Shown: in pieces, positions 1-4,545 of the stretch
Layout: each line of letters starts with the position of its first letter
Numbering within the stretch: the first letter of the stretch is position 1
Assembly: GCA_028275195.1 (NCBI GenBank)
Contig: JAPWVC010000025.1
Location: 1 to 13,500, forward strand
Source: Candidatus Acetothermia bacterium
GTDB taxonomy: Bacteria > Bipolaricaulota > Bipolaricaulia > RBG-16-55-9 > JANLFV01
Reading direction: 5' to 3'
DNA: 13,500 bases
The notes under the pieces: model-generated
What the model saw: the letters and a program-made list of their open reading frames with translations, nothing else
Databases searched by the model: none
Told to the model about the DNA's origin: nothing
Position numbers and translations under genes: made by a program

Positions 1-260
1 GCCCTGATCGCCTCCAGCACATCCCGTTCGACCTCCTCCTCGGGGACCTCCCCGATCTTCTGGTGAACCCTCTCCAAGAGCTCCTTCAATCTCTCCCAGG
101 CCTCCTCCTTCTCCCGGTCGATCACCGCTTTCGGCCTGAGGACGATCGATGAACCTCGGGCCTCGACCTCCAGATAGTCGCCGACCTTGAGGTTGAGCTC
201 CTTGCGGATCTCCGCGGGGATGGTCACCTGATACTTCCCCTTGACCTTCACCAGTGGCAT
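1..260 (-). CDS. AbrB/SpoVT-type DNA-binding protein (C-terminus cut by window edge)
   Basis: About 86 codons are visible from the ATG at 260 to the window edge, so the C-terminus is missing. The N-terminus carries the swapped-hairpin AbrB signature: residues 5-25 read roughly as VKGKYQVTIPAEIRKEL followed by LKVGDYLEVEA. In this family two chains form one DNA-binding domain that contacts a palindromic operator. The visible C-terminal part (from about residue 45) is a charged helix rich in Glu, Lys and Arg, as in antitoxins that hold a partner toxin there. A GGAGGAAGC ribosome site precedes the ATG. Promoter and palindrome lie just upstream (283-328). A partner toxin would lie outside the window, so antitoxin and stand-alone transition regulator are both possible. 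The fold is certain; the role is inferred. Confidence 0.85.
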   Translation of the reverse strand, partial: MPLVKVKGKYQVTIPAEIRKELNLKVGDYLEVEARGSSIVLRPKAVIDREKEEAWERLKELLERVHQKIGEVPEEEVERDVLEAIR

Positions 261-282
261 CGCTTCCTCCCACAGTCAGATA

Positions 283-297
283 GTTGGATATTCCAAC
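283..297. promoter_or_regulatory. Palindromic operator candidate at the transcription start
   Basis: GTTGGA-tat-TCCAAC is a 6-bp inverted repeat with a 3-bp centre that overlaps the predicted start of transcription of the AbrB-type gene. AbrB-type antitoxins commonly bind such sites in their own promoters, so autoregulation is the likely role. The rest of the gap from 261 to 509 holds only a weak hairpin (ACCAGG/CCTGGT, 447-464); I see no gene there. Confidence 0.5.
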
Positions 298-299
298 AA

Positions 300-328
300 A
301 GCATATGCCCTCAGGAGGTCCCTGTCAA
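300..328 (-). promoter_or_regulatory. sigma70-type promoter for the AbrB-type gene
   Basis: On the minus strand a consensus -35 TTGACA (323-328) and a -10 TATGCT (300-305) are separated by exactly 17 bp. The start of transcription should fall near 293, inside the palindrome at 283-297, and the gene begins about 33 nt further on. Recognised by inspection only. Confidence 0.7.
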
Positions 329-509
329 GGCAAACTTACTGGACCATGGTCTGGAAGTGGCAGACTTCTAAGACCAAGGGGAGGGAATTTGATCCCCATC
401 GCGAGAGGCGGCCGGGAGAGGTCTCTTAAGGGATCAAGGTATCCCGACCAGGAGTGGGCCTGGTAGACTGTCCAGCAAGTGGAGACTTCTCGGATCAGCC
501 GGCGAGATC

Positions 510-794
510 TCAAGAGAAGCGGCGCTTCAGGAGATGATAGACCTCCTCGCGGGAGGCGATGAGGATGATGAAGATTACATGGTCCGCTTCCATTAGGCGG
601 TAGATGATCCGATATTCTCCTCCTGGCGTCCCTACCCTGTAGGAGCGGAGATCGGGGTAACCTTCCAGCCCCTTCCCAAGGTAAGGATGATCCTTCAACC
701 TCAGGGCCGACTCCTCGAGCCGCTTAATGACCCTCTTGTCCTTGATCCGTTCCAACTGCTTGCGCACACGGGGATCATAGCGCAGCTCCCACAT
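510..794 (-). CDS. RelE/ParE-type toxin
   Basis: This 94-aa basic protein has the length and pattern of the RelE/ParE toxin fold: an N-terminal beta strand (WELRYDPRVRKQLERI), two helices with many Arg and Lys, then LRSYRVGTPGGEYRIIYRL, the typical core where the strand with Arg residues forms the active or binding face, and a final strand VIFIILIASREEVYHLLKRR. Toxins of this superfamily cut mRNA on the ribosome (RelE) or poison gyrase (ParE); which applies here cannot be read. Its ATG overlaps the stop of the upstream AbrB gene in the sequence TAATG, so the pair is translationally coupled. Family call strong, target unknown. Confidence 0.88.
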   Translation of the reverse strand: MWELRYDPRVRKQLERIKDKRVIKRLEESALRLKDHPYLGKGLEGYPDLRSYRVGTPGGEYRIIYRLMEADHVIFIILIASREEVYHLLKRRFS

Positions 795-1063
795 TAGCTC
801 AGCCCCTCAAAGGCCTCCTCATGGGAGAGGGTCTTCCTCTCACGGTAGTTGCGTTCGGACTCCTCGAGGAGCTCATCGAGGGAGGGCTTCCGCAGGATCA
901 GCCGATCCCCCTCAAGTAGGAGCACCAGATGGTCGCCGACCTCCAGGCCGAGCGCCTCTCTGAGCCTCTTTGGGATGACCACCTGCCCCTTGGTCGAGAG
1001 CTTGGTCATCTCCAGGAGGCGCACCTCCGAAGCGGATCGCGAGGGACGAGCCTCAAGCGACAT
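794..1063 (-). CDS. AbrB/MazE-type antitoxin
   Basis: The 89-aa product has an AbrB swapped-hairpin domain at residues 19-60 (MTKLSTKGQVVIPKRLREAL, then LEVGDHLVLLLEGDRLILRK) and an acidic C-terminal helix that would bind the toxin. It sits directly upstream of the RelE-type gene and overlaps it by one base. AbrB-fold antitoxins are more often paired with MazF or VapC toxins, but AbrB-RelE pairs are known. The start at 1063 is chosen because GGAGGGGAAGAG precedes it; an internal ATG at codon 19 lacks a well-spaced ribosome site. The 18 residues before the domain are an unusual Arg/Ser-rich extension. The promoter at 1100-1128 has a palindrome over its -10, consistent with repression by the complex. 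Confidence 0.88.
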   Translation of the reverse strand: MSLEARPSRSASEVRLLEMTKLSTKGQVVIPKRLREALGLEVGDHLVLLLEGDRLILRKPSLDELLEESERNYRERKTLSHEEAFEGLS

Positions 1064-1088
1064 CTCTCTTCCCCTCCTTCGCCCTCAG

Positions 1089-1109
1089 ATGGTAAGATAA
1101 TCTTACCAT
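1089..1109. promoter_or_regulatory. 21-bp palindromic operator of the toxin-antitoxin pair
   Basis: ATGGTAAGAT-A-ATCTTACCAT is a perfect inverted repeat with 10-bp arms around a single central base. It covers the -10 box and the predicted transcription start. Binding here by the AbrB antitoxin, alone or with the toxin, would block RNA polymerase, the usual conditional-cooperativity design. Confidence 0.7.
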
Positions 1110-1128
1110 GCCCGCCCAGGCTGGGCAA
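1100..1128 (-). promoter_or_regulatory. Promoter of the toxin-antitoxin pair
   Basis: On the minus strand -35 TTGCCC (1123-1128) and -10 TAAGAT (1100-1105) are separated by 17 bp. The leader to the antitoxin ATG is about 30 nt. The -10 lies inside the 21-bp palindrome at 1089-1109. Confidence 0.65.
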
Positions 1129-1165
1129 GAGGGGCTTTCCCGGCCTTGCTTAGAAGACGCGGCCA

Positions 1166-1191
1166 TTTTGGCCATCAGCTGATAGCCAAAA
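1166..1191. terminator. 26-bp palindrome, probable bidirectional terminator
   Basis: Two 13-bp arms meet at CAGCTG with only one mismatched position (a G-T wobble in RNA), and the stem is flanked by TTTT on one side and AAAA on the other. It lies between the 3' end of the 71-aa gene and the promoter of the toxin-antitoxin pair, where a terminator is expected. With no loop between the arms it could instead be a protein-binding site. Confidence 0.5.
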
Positions 1192-1239
1192 GGAAAGGAC
1201 TTAAAGCCCTCCCTCTACACCCCCTGAGTGGTGTTCAAG

Positions 1240-1455
1240 CTAGCCCAAGCGAGCGGCGAGCCAGCGCCGGAGCATGGTGACCCTAGTCCGGATTTGAGCG
1301 GGGCAGCGGCCAATCGCTCTAACCTTCGAGAGCTCCTCGGGCGCCATCCCCAGCCTGAGGGCCCGCTCCTCGAGGATCCGGAGCTCCTCCTCCGGCGTCA
1401 GCGGGGTCGTCTCGACCTCAACTTCCTTAACTGGTGCCTCTAGGACAGGTGCCAT
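1240..1455 (-). CDS. Small hypothetical protein, acidic then basic
   Basis: The 71-aa product is not recognised. It starts with a Pro/Val/Glu-rich stretch (MAPVLEAPVKEVEVETTPLT), continues with a predicted helix (PEEELRILEERALRLG), and ends in a basic segment with a single Cys and several Trp and Arg. The ATG at 1455 is preferred over the in-frame GTG at 1464, because GGGAGGTG sits 7 nt before the ATG and overlaps the GTG. It has its own -10 (TATAAT, 1493-1498) and lies 85 nt downstream of the coiled-coil gene. Codon use matches the neighbours. Function unknown. Confidence 0.6.
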   Translation of the reverse strand: MAPVLEAPVKEVEVETTPLTPEEELRILEERALRLGMAPEELSKVRAIGRCPAQIRTRVTMLRRWLAARLG

Positions 1456-1492
1456 CTCCCTCACCTCCCTTCCTTCCCCCTCCAGGGATCAG

Positions 1493-1498
1493 ATTATA
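1493..1498 (-). promoter_or_regulatory. -10 box upstream of the 71-aa gene
   Basis: A perfect TATAAT on the minus strand in the context TTTTGATATAATC, about 38 nt before the start codon. No good -35 lies 16-18 bp upstream (the nearest is TCGTTG), so strength is uncertain. Confidence 0.45.
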
Positions 1499-1540
1499 TC
1501 AAAAGCCTGAGGGGACAACGAAGCTCGACAAAGCTAAAGC

Positions 1541-1783
1541 TCAACCCTTGAAGATGGCGACCAAGAGGGCAGCGATGATCGTCACCCAGCTCGTGATCAC
1601 GGCATAGAAGAGCTGATTGAACCTAGCCTCTACCCTGCTCTCAAACCTGTCCAATCCCCCGTTGAACTCGGCCCTCAGGCCGCTAACCTCGGTCTCGAGG
1701 TGGTTGAGCCTCTCATTCATCTGGCTCAGGATCCCTTCGATCCGCGCTACCCTCTCCTCTAAGCCGCCCTTAGCCTCCTCCAT
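1541..1783 (-). CDS. Coiled-coil protein with C-terminal membrane anchor
   Basis: The 80-aa product has a heptad-rich coiled coil over residues 8-55 (ERVARIEGILSQMNERLNHLETEV) and one hydrophobic segment near the C-terminus (residues 60-78, AVITSWVTIIAALLVAIF) ending in KG. This is the layout of a tail-anchored protein and resembles small phage-encoded XhlA-like proteins, but the similarity is architectural only. A GGAGGGCAAG ribosome site precedes the ATG. The gene follows the 60-aa gene by 42 nt in the same direction. The coiled coil probably drives oligomerisation at the membrane; a specific role is not evident. Confidence 0.75.
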   Translation of the reverse strand: MEEAKGGLEERVARIEGILSQMNERLNHLETEVSGLRAEFNGGLDRFESRVEARFNQLFYAVITSWVTIIAALLVAIFKG

Positions 1784-1825
1784 CTTGCCCTCCTAATGAA
1801 GCCTTCTTACCTAGCCGGGCTAAGC

Positions 1826-2008
1826 TCAGCTCTCGCCCTCGACCTCCACGATGAGGCGGAGCCTCCGAGGTGGAGGGGAGCCGACCGCCCACTTCTGGAT
1901 GTAGAGTGTGCCGATGACCGGTGACTTACCTGAGCCCGAGGGCTCCTCTTGGTAGCGGTAAGTGTTTTTGGTCTCTCGCTCTAAGGTGAATGTAGCCTCA
2001 AGCTTCAT
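1826..2008 (-). CDS. Small conserved-looking beta-rich protein
   Basis: The 60-aa product begins MKLEATFTLERETKNTYRYQ and continues with a glycine/serine turn, then PVIGTLYIQKWAV and a closing strand RRLRLIVEVEG. The alternating pattern suggests a small all-beta fold with a loop in the middle. I have an impression of similar unnamed small proteins in other bacteria but cannot verify it. The start at 2008 is chosen because the ATG lies 8 nt after the stop of the HTH gene; its ribosome site is weak (GAGTGAGGGA), suggesting translational coupling to that gene. Function unknown. Confidence 0.65.
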   Translation of the reverse strand: MKLEATFTLERETKNTYRYQEEPSGSGKSPVIGTLYIQKWAVGSPPPRRLRLIVEVEGES

Positions 2009-2016
2009 TAATTCCC

Positions 2017-2514
2017 TCACTCGACAGGGAAGTACATCCTCCCCGGAGGCCCGCTCCTCCTCACTCTCCCCTCTTCCACAAGCCGGTTGACGAAGTAGGT
2101 GAGCCTCCTCCAATCCACCCCAAGCTCCTCACCGATCTTAGGGAGGGTCAAGCCCCTAGGATGGCTCTTGATCACCCCAAAGACCCTCTCGAGGAGAAGA
2201 GCGGCCTCGGGCGGGAGCTCTCCCTCCTCGACCCTAGCCTTAACCTCGGCTTCAGCCTCGGCCTTAGCTTTCACCCTAGCCTCGACCTCGGCTTCGCCCT
2301 CGGCCTCGGGCTTGGAAAGGATCCTCTCCTCAAGCCACCTATCAATGACAGATCTCTTGAATCTCTTGAATCGCCAGCTCTTCCCCAGCTTCACCCCTGG
2401 GAGCTCGCCGGCCTCGGCCTGGCGGTAGATCCAGTTCCTGTTGAACCCCAGGTAACGAGCCAGCTCTTCAGCTGTCAGGACCTCCTTCGTGATCCCTTCT
2501 CCCTCTTTGACCAT
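2017..2514 (-). CDS. Two-domain DNA-binding protein: excisionase-type HTH plus C-terminal winged helix
   Basis: The 165-aa protein starts with a MerR/excisionase-type helix-turn-helix (residues 11-60: VLTAEELARYLGFNRNWIYR, then GELPGVKLGKSWRFKR and VIDRWLEER), the module found in phage Xis proteins and many small regulators. Residues 69-98 are a linker made of Glu, Ala, Lys, Arg and Val from a degenerate short repeat. A second domain (about 100-165) reads as a winged helix: LLLERVFGVIKSHPRGLTLP, then LGVDWRRLTYFVNRLVEEGR and a wing RRSGPPGRMYFPVE. An AAGGAG site precedes the ATG. The gene has a promoter at 2541-2569, divergent from the plus-strand gene. It could regulate that intergenic region or act in excision; no integrase is in the window. 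Confidence 0.85.
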   Translation of the reverse strand: MVKEGEGITKEVLTAEELARYLGFNRNWIYRQAEAGELPGVKLGKSWRFKRFKRSVIDRWLEERILSKPEAEGEAEVEARVKAKAEAEAEVKARVEEGELPPEAALLLERVFGVIKSHPRGLTLPKIGEELGVDWRRLTYFVNRLVEEGRVRRSGPPGRMYFPVE

Positions 2515-2540
2515 ATTTATCGCTCTCCTTGCCCTTCCCC

Positions 2541-2569
2541 TTTATACCCCAAAATGCTTGGATCGCCAA
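2541..2569 (-). promoter_or_regulatory. Promoter of the HTH regulator gene
   Basis: On the minus strand -35 TTGGCG (2564-2569) and -10 TATAAA (2541-2546) are separated by 17 bp. Its -35 abuts the -35 of the divergent plus-strand promoter. Confidence 0.6.
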
Positions 2570-2570
2570 G

Positions 2571-2599
2571 AGGACAGCTGCCGGGATTCCTGATATAAT
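2571..2599 (+). promoter_or_regulatory. Promoter for the plus-strand membrane protein, probably leaderless
   Basis: A perfect -10 TATAAT (2594-2599) lies 17 bp after a partial -35 AGGACA (2571-2576). The gene's ATG is at 2607, only 7 nt after the -10, so transcription should start at or next to the start codon. No ribosome site is present before the ATG, which fits a leaderless mRNA. Confidence 0.6.
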
Positions 2600-2605
2600 C
2601 CCGGC
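2580..2605. promoter_or_regulatory. 8-bp inverted repeat around the plus-strand -10
   Basis: GCCGGGAT (2580-2587) and ATCCCGGC (2598-2605) are perfect inverted arms with a 10-bp centre. They enclose and overlap the TATAAT box, the layout of a repressor operator. The adjacent HTH regulator is an obvious candidate binder; that is inference. Confidence 0.5.
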
Positions 2606-2606
2606 G

Positions 2607-2792
2607 ATGATTGAGGCACATAATCCCGTCGCGGTCGGCTACCAGATCGGAGGCTGCCTCGGCCTCATCCTGGCCGGCTTCTTAGCCGACACCTGGCTTT
2701 GGTTTGCCGTCGTGGCCCTCTCCTCCGCCGCTGGAGGGATCTTGGCCGGTCTGATAGCCCGCTCGATCATCAGGCTCGCCCGCCGGGCTTAG
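2607..2792 (+). CDS. Small two-helix membrane protein
   Basis: The 61-aa product is hydrophobic with two likely transmembrane helices (about residues 14-30, IGGCLGLILAGFLADTW, and 32-53, WFAVVALSSAAGGILAGLIA) rich in Gly and Ala, and a short basic tail SIIRLARRA. It is the only supported plus-strand gene. A longer reading from an upstream ATG at 2529 is not preferred because it would begin before the promoter. No ribosome site is visible. Gly/Ala packing motifs suggest helix-helix assembly; glycine-zipper channels, small toxins and holin-like proteins are possibilities, but none is established. Confidence 0.6.
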   Translation: MIEAHNPVAVGYQIGGCLGLILAGFLADTWLWFAVVALSSAAGGILAGLIARSIIRLARRA

Positions 2793-2813
2793 CAAGGGGC
2801 GCGGCCGTGCGCA

Positions 2814-2829
2814 GCGTGGCGCGCCACGC
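2814..2829. repeat. 16-bp perfect palindrome, GTGGCGCGCCAC type, copy 1
   Basis: GCGTGGCGCGCCACGC is a perfect palindrome 21 bp after the stop of the plus-strand gene. Its inner 14 bp recur at 9493-9506. As RNA it could act as a terminator stem, but it lacks a loop and T-run; a DNA-binding site is equally likely. Confidence 0.6.
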
Positions 2830-2851
2830 CGGACGCCGCGATCTGAGGAGC

Positions 2852-2870
2852 CGACGCCGTCCACAAGCCC
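2852..2870. repeat. 19-bp dispersed direct repeat, copy 1
   Basis: CGACGCCGTCCACAAGCCC occurs here and identically at 5913-5931, once in each of the two gene-poor GC-rich regions and in the same orientation. Both lie outside supported genes. Confidence 0.65.
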
Positions 2871-2936
2871 GAGGTGCAAGGCTCGCCTCCGCCGGCCGCG
2901 CCAAGCAGGGGTGGGCGGGCGGGGATATAAAAGGTG

Positions 2937-2960
2937 GCCGGGGCTTGCGCCCGCCCCGAC
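2937..2960 (-). terminator. Possible terminator of the 67-aa gene
   Basis: CGGGGC (2939-2944) and GCCCCG (2953-2958) form a 6-bp GC stem with an 8-nt loop, followed on the minus strand by CCACCTTTTATAT. It begins 21 nt after the stop of the 67-aa gene. A GGAGGTGACG sequence lies between stop and hairpin with no usable start codon after it. Confidence 0.35.
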
Positions 2961-2980
2961 CGTCACCTCCAATGAGCCTG

Positions 2981-3184
2981 CTATTTCTGAGGCGAGGCCG
3001 CCCCTTCCTTTGGCTCCTCCGCCGCGATGGCCAAGAGGAGATCGACGAGCACGCGGAAGCCGATCGCAAGCCGCTCGACGCTCCCATCGGAGCGGCGGCG
3101 GAGGAGCCGATCGCACAAGCGAGCCTCCTCGATTGCCGAGGCGAGGAGGAGCCGCTGCTCTTCTGAAAGCGAGAGCCAGGACAT
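2981..3184 (-). CDS. Small helical hypothetical protein behind the RNA-like leader element
   Basis: The 67-aa product is rich in Leu, Glu, Ala and Arg and probably all-helical: residues 6-25 LSEEQRLLLASAIEEARLCD, then LLRRRSDGSVERLAIGFRVL, then a short hydrophobic stretch VDLLLAIAAEEP. It is not recognised. Translation is strongly supported: AAAGGAGGTGAT, a near-perfect Shine-Dalgarno, lies 4-5 nt before the ATG. This is the only convincing gene in 2793-3918. Its ribosome site is the 3' arm of an inverted repeat whose other arm is at 3316-3325, so translation is probably controlled by the leader structure. A promoter candidate lies at 3708-3737, giving a leader of about 520 nt. Confidence 0.7.
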   Translation of the reverse strand: MSWLSLSEEQRLLLASAIEEARLCDRLLRRRSDGSVERLAIGFRVLVDLLLAIAAEEPKEGAASPQK

Positions 3185-3189
3185 CTAAA

Positions 3190-3325
3190 TCACCTCCTTT
3201 CCGGAGCGAAGGTAGAAGCGCCGCCCGCAGAGGGCGGAACCCGTAAGGGCCGCGTTAGCGGAGGGAGCGTAAGCGACCTTGGAGCCCTCGAGGACGGCGC
3301 TAACCTGAGCGGAGGAAGGAGGTGA
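3190..3325 (-). ncRNA. Candidate structured leader RNA, copy 1 (hides the ribosome site)
   Basis: The element is bounded by TCACCTCCTT (3190-3199) and AAGGAGGTGA (3316-3325), a perfect 10-bp inverted repeat. On the minus strand the 3' arm is the ribosome site of the 67-aa gene and the 5' arm is its anti-Shine-Dalgarno. Inside lie a 7-bp closing stem (3217-3223 with 3295-3301), a 6-bp stem (3230-3235 with 3284-3289), and three small hairpins, written as plus strand: CCC-GTAA-GGG (3240-3249), CCGC-GTTA-GCGG (3250-3261) and AGG-GA-GC-GTAA-GC-GA-CCT (3262-3279). The same architecture with compensating changes is at 6369-6501. Strand is uncertain: the hairpin loops look better on the plus strand (GNRA type), the regulated gene is on the minus strand. 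Confidence 0.6.
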
Positions 3326-3707
3326 CAGCTTGGCCTCGAGCAGAAGAGCAAAGCGGCCCGACGAGCCGAGGCCGAGGAGAGGCGAGCGCAATGCGGAAGA
3401 GGGGCGGCCTCGCCTAGGCTCATGGAGGAGGGAGGGGCGGGCGCGAATAAGCCCCGGCCAGCCTTATTGGGGAGCTGGGGGCAGGGGGGCCGCGCACGGG
3501 CGGGTGGGGCAAGGCCCCCCTTCCAAGGCCGGCCCCGTGCGAAGCGTCGCTCTAGCTTGAGACCGGGACAGACCTAAGCTAAGGTGCGAGCCGGGGCCGG
3601 CCTAGGCTCCATCATCAAATCAAGCCATCGAGCCAAAAAGAAGAGAAGAGGGACGATGCGCTGCTCAGCTCATTTTGGAGGTGATACGCACCGCCCCTCT
3701 CCGCTCG

Positions 3708-3737
3708 ATTATGGCCTTGATTGGAGGCAGCCGTCAA
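3708..3737 (-). promoter_or_regulatory. Promoter candidate for the long leader of the 67-aa gene
   Basis: On the minus strand -35 TTGACG (3732-3737) and -10 CATAAT (3708-3713) are separated by 18 bp. Transcription would start near 3701. About 16-25 nt into the transcript lies a first anti-Shine-Dalgarno, TATCACCTCC (3677-3686). The 67-aa gene starts some 517 nt downstream, with no convincing gene between. Confidence 0.5.
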
Positions 3738-3821
3738 GCTTAGCCTCCCCGCCATCGGCGCCTTATTTTTTTCATCCCCCTTATCGCCGATGGCAAGCAG
3801 CGAGGGGGGAGGCGCGCCTCC
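3723..3821. other. Cluster of hairpins and a palindrome in the gene-poor region
   Basis: Three inverted repeats stand side by side: GGAGGC/GCCTCC (3723-3728 and 3743-3748), a perfect 10-bp stem GCCATCGGCG/CGCCGATGGC (3751-3760 and 3785-3794) with a 24-nt loop containing a T7 run, and the 14-bp palindrome GGAGGCGCGCCTCC (3808-3821). The first overlaps the promoter candidate at 3708-3737. No open frame with a ribosome site covers them. They may be part of an RNA or sites for DNA-binding proteins. Confidence 0.5.
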
Positions 3822-3853
3822 TCGATGCCCCCGAGCTGCTTAAAGGGGATGGG

Positions 3854-3881
3854 GCCGGTTGATCGCTTGGGCTCAACCGGC
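3854..3881 (-). terminator. Probable terminator of the 4302-3919 gene cluster
   Basis: GCCGGTTGA (3854-3862) and TCAACCGGC (3873-3881) form a perfect 9-bp stem with a 10-nt loop. It lies about 37 nt after the stop of the last gene of the cluster. A GGGG/CCCC pairing can extend it past an AAA internal loop. The following minus-strand sequence ATCCCCTTTAA has only a short T-run, so termination may be weak. Confidence 0.5.
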
Positions 3882-3918
3882 AAAGCCCCCTTGCCCGGCC
3901 TCTTGCTCACTCGCTTGC

Positions 3919-4293
3919 TTAATCCTCGATCGAGCCCGTGAGGTTATAGAAGACAGAGAGGCGGTAGAGGTCGCTCTTCCCGATCTTGTCGGTAGCGTCC
4001 TTGATGTCCGCCCAATCGGTGATCGGGCCTTCCCGAGCGATGATGTCCCAAAGCTCAGCCAGGATCGAGCTGGAGAAGAAGAGGTTGAGGTAGGTGAGGT
4101 CTCCTTGCTCGATCCTGGGCTTGCGGTCGATCGAGAATGTGTTTATGATCCAGTTGGCCTGGTCGGCCCGGGCTGGCTGGCGGAAGGGGTTCGGCTGAGC
4201 GAAGGCTAGGACGAGCAGCGTGGCCACCACCGCCAGCCAGATCCCGAACCCGATCCAGCTCCGGCGATCCGTGAGGTCAAGCCTCCTTAGCAT
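3919..4293 (-). CDS. Membrane-anchored hypothetical protein
   Basis: The 124-aa product has a short basic N-terminus (MLRRLDLTDRRS), one transmembrane helix at residues 14-33 (WIGFGIWLAVVATLLVLAFA), and a soluble domain outside the membrane with aromatic and charged residues (ANWIINTFSIDRKPRIEQGD, then LNLFFSSSILAELWDII). The domain is not recognised. The start at 4293 is chosen because AAGGAGGTGATCGGA precedes it; the in-frame GTG at 4302 lies inside that site. The stop of the upstream 71-aa gene is also inside the ribosome site, so translation is coupled. It is the last gene before the terminator at 3854-3881. Confidence 0.75.
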   Translation of the reverse strand: MLRRLDLTDRRSWIGFGIWLAVVATLLVLAFAQPNPFRQPARADQANWIINTFSIDRKPRIEQGDLTYLNLFFSSSILAELWDIIAREGPITDWADIKDATDKIGKSDLYRLSVFYNLTGSIED

Positions 4294-4298
4294 TCCGA

Positions 4299-4514
4299 TC
4301 ACCTCCTTCCCTTCGAGAATTGCCAGGCCAGAACGCGGGCGGTCTCTAAGCTGGGGAAGGTCCCGAGGAGCTGTTCGGTCTTCCTCATGCCCGCGTCCCG
4401 GTCATAGCTCACCAACAAAACCTGATAGCCCTCTGGTGTCTCCTTGACGGTCAGCCTGTTCCAGAACCGGCCATTGCTGCTGTCGAATGAGCCGCAGTCC
4501 CATTCCCTCATCAT
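4299..4514 (-). CDS. Small hypothetical protein
   Basis: The 71-aa product reads as a small alpha/beta domain: WDCGSFDSSNGRFWNRLTVK, then GYQVLLVSYDRD, and a C-terminal helix SLETARVLAWQFSKGRR. It is not recognised. The start at 4514 follows AAGGAAGGAGAGC; two ATG codons stand in a row (MM) and either could be used. Its TGA lies within GGAGGTGATC, the ribosome site of the following membrane-protein gene, so the two are coupled. Upstream lie two hairpins (4546-4560 and 4566-4616) that separate it from the 103-aa gene and may reduce or control its expression. Confidence 0.7.
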   Translation of the reverse strand: MMREWDCGSFDSSNGRFWNRLTVKETPEGYQVLLVSYDRDAGMRKTEQLLGTFPSLETARVLAWQFSKGRR

Positions 4515-4545
4515 GCTCTCCTTCCTTTTGTTCCCCCTCCCAATC

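Noticed and set aside
2161..2598. 145-aa plus-strand frame
   Set aside because: Shadow of the HTH gene; the Leu/Gly/Ser text is the complement of its Glu/Ala linker.
2922..2931. ATATAAAAGG, resembling an archaeal TATA box
   Set aside because: All other promoters in the window are bacterial -35/-10 pairs, and no gene follows at the right distance; on the minus strand it is the T-rich tail of a terminator candidate.
2682..3116. 144-aa minus-strand frame opposite the plus-strand membrane gene
   Set aside because: Pro/Arg/Gly-rich with no ribosome site at its start; it overlaps both the 67-aa gene and the plus-strand gene.
3185..3325. T-box leader
   Set aside because: The region before the 67-aa gene was read for the AGGGTGGNACCGCG T-box motif, which is absent; the downstream gene is not an amino-acid gene.
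3330..3560. 76-aa Arg/Gly-rich plus-strand frame with TTG start after AAGGAGGTGACAGC
   Set aside because: The apparent ribosome site is the complement of the anti-Shine-Dalgarno arm of the leader element; the product has no fold-like pattern. Kept in mind because the element could act on this strand.
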